A DNA stretch of 21,198 nucleotides, from the NCBI GenBank assembly GCA_028571305.1, contig JAOXNS010288755.1, positions 1 to 21,198 on the forward strand, in the 5' to 3' direction. Made by a program: the position numbers and the translations under genes. Within the stretch, counting starts at the first letter, position 1, and each line of letters begins with the position of its first letter. The notes under the pieces are model-generated. The model was not told the DNA's origin, did not search any database, and saw only the letters and a program-made list of their open reading frames with translations. Of this stretch, positions 19,201 through 21,198 are shown one piece after another. Source of the stretch: Magicicada cassinii (taxonomy: Eukaryota; Arthropoda; Insecta; Hemiptera; Cicadidae).

Positions 19201-19546
19201 TAGTTACATACGGCTCTGAAAGCTGGAAGATAAATCAAGGCACTTTCAAAGGCCCTAATGCACTTCTTAAGATTTTGTAGAGTATCCAGGCTCGAGTGGA
19301 TTATAAATAAAAATATCAGGGAACAAATCGTGTAGACAAAACAATTGTTGGCCTAGAAAATTGATAAACTGCGTTCCAAATAGACTGCAGTAAGGACACT
19401 TATGATAAGATGGGGAAAAGAGACGTGCAGCAAGGAGACAGAAGTCTCTGGTGTGTAGGATACGAGAGATGGCAGTAGCTATGTAAGAACTCGCGCACAG
19501 ATGGCTAGATTTTGTGCCTCGTGTGTCACAAGTCAAGATAACATAC
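19201..19546. other. gene-free stretch between the Penelope-like arm and the solo LTR
   Basis: Composition becomes less AT-rich here. The 89-codon minus-strand open frame (19,267-19,536) is rich in Cys, Ser and His but has no motif I recognise, and no splice sites or promoter support it. Confidence 0.4.
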
Positions 19547-20089
19547 TGTCACGCCATTGCAGAACATTCTACGTGTTTCTCGGATATTCCAGAGGAGTCC
19601 GGCTAATGTGTGCGTACGTATTGCTGTGTACATATTGAGACGAAGGGCAATTACGTGACACTTGTCACGCGTCGGCAGCCGAGACTTTTTCAGACCTCAC
19701 TGGTCCGCGGCACTGTGTTCAAAGTCGCAAGCAATTACGCTCTAGTGTTTTCTATTAGCGCTGACGCGTAGTATGGATTATTCTGGAATCTCAGCGGGGT
19801 ATAAATATACGTATTCAGCGACGCTTAGTTTCAGTTTAAGTGGAGATTTATTCCAGTGCGATTCGAAGTATCGTGGCGAAGTGTTGTGTGTTTCATAATT
19901 GTGCGAGACTCTATTAGTTGACATTATTATTGCGTGTGAACAATTTTTATTTGATTTGTTGTAAGAGACTATCTTGTTGATTACTGGCTGTTTAATTGTG
20001 ATAATTAATGCTGGTGATTAGTGACTTAATTGGTGTCATGTATTTTGGTTTCCACTGTACCATAGGACAGTTAGCAGACCGTCGTAACA
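19547..20089 (+). mobile_element. solo LTR of an LTR retrotransposon, plus orientation (fossil)
   Basis: 543 bp beginning TGTCAC and ending GTAACA (terminal inversion TGT(C/T)AC), flanked by ATAC (19,543-19,546) and ATAT (20,090-20,093), a likely 4-bp target duplication with one difference. It is clearly richer in GC and CpG than its surroundings. A core promoter lies inside: TATAAATA at 19,800-19,807 and an Inr-like TCAGTTT at 19,831-19,837, about 31 bases downstream. No primer-binding site or internal region follows, so it would be a solo LTR. The alternative is a host-gene promoter. The terminal motifs and the similar element at 16,910-17,495 favour an LTR. Confidence 0.5.
19800..19837 (+). 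promoter_or_regulatory. TATA box and initiator
   Basis: TATAAATA (19,800-19,807) preceded by GCGGGG, with TCAGTTT (19,831-19,837) at the spacing typical of insect RNA polymerase II promoters. It lies within the probable solo LTR. Transcription would run rightwards, antisense to the flanking host exon at 20,716-20,850. Confidence 0.5.
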
Positions 20090-20715
20090 ATATGATACAT
20101 CATATGACTAAAAGAACGCACAATGATTTTACGCCGAACCAAAAGTAAGTAAGAGGCCTTAAAACTGAATGGAAAAGGTGCACTCCTGTTCTATATTCCA
20201 TTTTATAAAAGGACGGTTGTACTTGTTGCATCGATATTAAAAGTTCATTAGTGTTTTAACAACAGAATAAGTACGCAGTCACGTGCGTTGTTCTGAGCAA
20301 CAAACTGTACGTATTATTCATCGATTAAAAATATAATTTTACATTCTTCTAGAAACAAACGTTTTCCAAAGTGTTCGGTTTAATTACCGTATAAATCGTT
20401 CCGTAACACGCATTTAATAACAAGAGAGGCTACGAATAATAGGGAGGAGAGAGACAGACAGGCGATATCCAGTGTGTTTACTTACTTTTTGCCAGTGGGT
20501 TGCGCTAGACCACACGACCGAAACTTTGTAATTAACGTAAGAAATAGCTGGCTGCTGACCCCTCCCCGCATTCACGTGCACACAGTACGACTACTCCATC
20601 TGTAGCCCTACTAGTACTACTAGTACATTCTGTGCTTAGGTACTTCCGTACAAGTATCCATACTATCGCACGTTGCAGAAAGCTGTGGAACTTCCCGCTA
20701 GCTTCTCTGACTCAC
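20090..20715. other. gene-free stretch, probably intron, with a few splice-like signals
   Basis: A plus-strand GTAAGTAAG (20,145-20,153) follows a short open frame from the ATG at 20,092. A minus-strand donor-like string lies near 20,483-20,488. Neither has a matching acceptor that I can support. A repeated ACTAGT palindrome cluster lies at 20,609-20,626. CpG density is higher than in the left part of the window. Confidence 0.35.
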
Positions 20716-20850
20716 CTCAGTGAATTGTTGCATTCCATAGGCAACGTTTACGTTCACGTGATTGTCTGAACTAAATAGACTGTGTAGAACTGATGTTACT
20801 GACTTGGAAACAGTAATTCTATACTCCTCTAACGCGTAACAACAATGCAA
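20716..20850 (-). CDS. internal coding exon of a minus-strand host gene (unidentified)
   Basis: On the minus strand a strong 3' splice site (TGTTGTCATTTATTTTCAG, ending at 20,851) is followed by exactly 135 open bases and a strong donor (CTGAG|GTGAGTCAG, GT at 20,715-20,714). The 45-codon peptide begins LHCCYALEEYRITVSKSVTS, continues with VLHSLFSS and ends YGMQQFTE. It is amphipathic, probably helical, with balanced codon use. Both boundaries are phase 0. Good sites at both ends plus an uninterrupted frame make this the best-supported host exon here. I do not recognise the family. The next exon may be 12,099-12,224 (also phase 0), which would make the intron about 8.5 kb. Preceding exons lie off the right edge. 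Confidence 0.65.
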
Positions 20851-21064
20851 CTGAAAATAAATGACAACAGGCAAACCAGGGAAGATAAGAAACATTGGAT
20901 GACGGTCAATTAGCTTGTAGAAATAGTAACTAGGCTAACATTGTATGTTGAAACAGAAATGGCTTCGTATTACATTTATCCGTATTGTGTTCGACACAAT
21001 ATAAAAGTAACCTTTATGTAACAGAGCGTCAGTAAATGGTTCGCTTCACCTTGTACAGAAAAGT
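20851..21064. other. intron sequence upstream of the minus-strand exon
   Basis: No coding frame or repeat recognised apart from the acceptor region of the neighbouring exon. Confidence 0.4.
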
Positions 21065-21149
21065 CAGGGCCGGACTAACCCAATTTTATAATCCAAAAGT
21101 TATTTTAGATTTGGTGATTTTTACCTTTTGGCTGTTATTACACTTTCCT

Positions 21150-21198
<49 letters not shown>
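21065..21198 (+). mobile_element. hAT-like element terminus, continuing past the window
   Basis: CAGGGCCGGACTAACCC at 21,065 has the CAGGGCCGG form common at hAT transposon ends. Only one end is visible, so the 8-bp duplication and the other terminus cannot be checked. It runs into the terminal (TC)n. Confidence 0.35.
21153..21198. repeat. (TC)23 microsatellite at the window edge
   Basis: An uninterrupted TC tract of at least 46 bases, cut off by the end of the window. Confidence 0.95.

Noticed and set aside
19203-19244. VTYGSESWKINQG, resembling the YGSETW motif of some non-LTR reverse transcriptases
   Set aside because: One short motif without any neighbouring reverse transcriptase block; too little to call a LINE fragment.
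19267-19536. 89-codon minus-strand open frame
   Set aside because: No recognisable motif, no splice signals, and unusual Cys/Ser/His content; likely a chance frame in less AT-rich DNA.
1-21198. CRISPR array, tRNA or rRNA genes
   Set aside because: No regularly spaced repeats, no tRNA B-box with a matching A-box and acceptor stem, and no rRNA-like sequence were seen on either strand.

Overview
This window looks like AT-rich intron and intergenic DNA from a large arthropod genome, most likely an insect. The basis is spliceosomal-type exons with GT/AG borders, long AT-rich stretches, and a repeat fauna of Jockey-type LINE, piggyBac-type MITE, pogo/Tigger transposons, a Penelope-like element and solo LTRs. 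I cannot name the order or species. There are no bacterial operons, and no tRNA, rRNA or CRISPR array that I can recognise.

Layout. 1-7,560 is AT-rich with little in it: a mariner-like terminus (61-85), a degenerate direct repeat present twice (173-300 and 1,551-1,675), one candidate minus-strand first coding exon (1,047-1,096), and short palindromes and microsatellites. About 7,570-11,600 is a decayed plus-strand Jockey-type LINE with ORF1 and ORF2. It is interrupted at a TTAA by a 524-bp non-autonomous piggyBac-type element (8,878-9,401). 12,099-12,224 is a good candidate for the terminal coding exon of a minus-strand host gene. 13,026-13,214 is an unrecognised coding-like frame. 13,400-13,980 is a plus-strand fragment of a pogo-superfamily transposase. 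14,437-16,823 is a nearly full-length but dead minus-strand Tigger/pogo transposon with recognisable inverted ends. 16,910-17,495 is a minus-oriented solo LTR flanked by ATAT. About 18,230-19,200 is a Penelope-like element remnant: a minus-strand GIY-YIG endonuclease tail with two inverted copies of its terminal sequence, one of which folds as a hammerhead ribozyme. 19,547-20,089 is a second, plus-oriented solo LTR with a clear TATA/Inr promoter. 20,716-20,850 is a convincing 45-codon internal exon of a minus-strand host gene. The window ends in a hAT-like terminus and a (TC)n tract.

How it fits together. The two best host exons (20,716-20,850 and 12,099-12,224) are both on the minus strand and both phase 0. 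They could be consecutive or near-consecutive exons of one gene whose roughly 8.5-kb intron has collected the pogo, Tigger, Penelope-like and LTR insertions. The LINE and the AT-rich left third would then lie downstream of that gene, with a second minus-strand gene starting near 1,096. The most interesting structural signals are the hammerhead-like ribozyme in the Penelope-like arm, the nested MITE with a near-perfect empty site, and the two solo LTRs. None of this shows a clearly new biological system. The host exons are unidentified and the rest falls in known repeat families.
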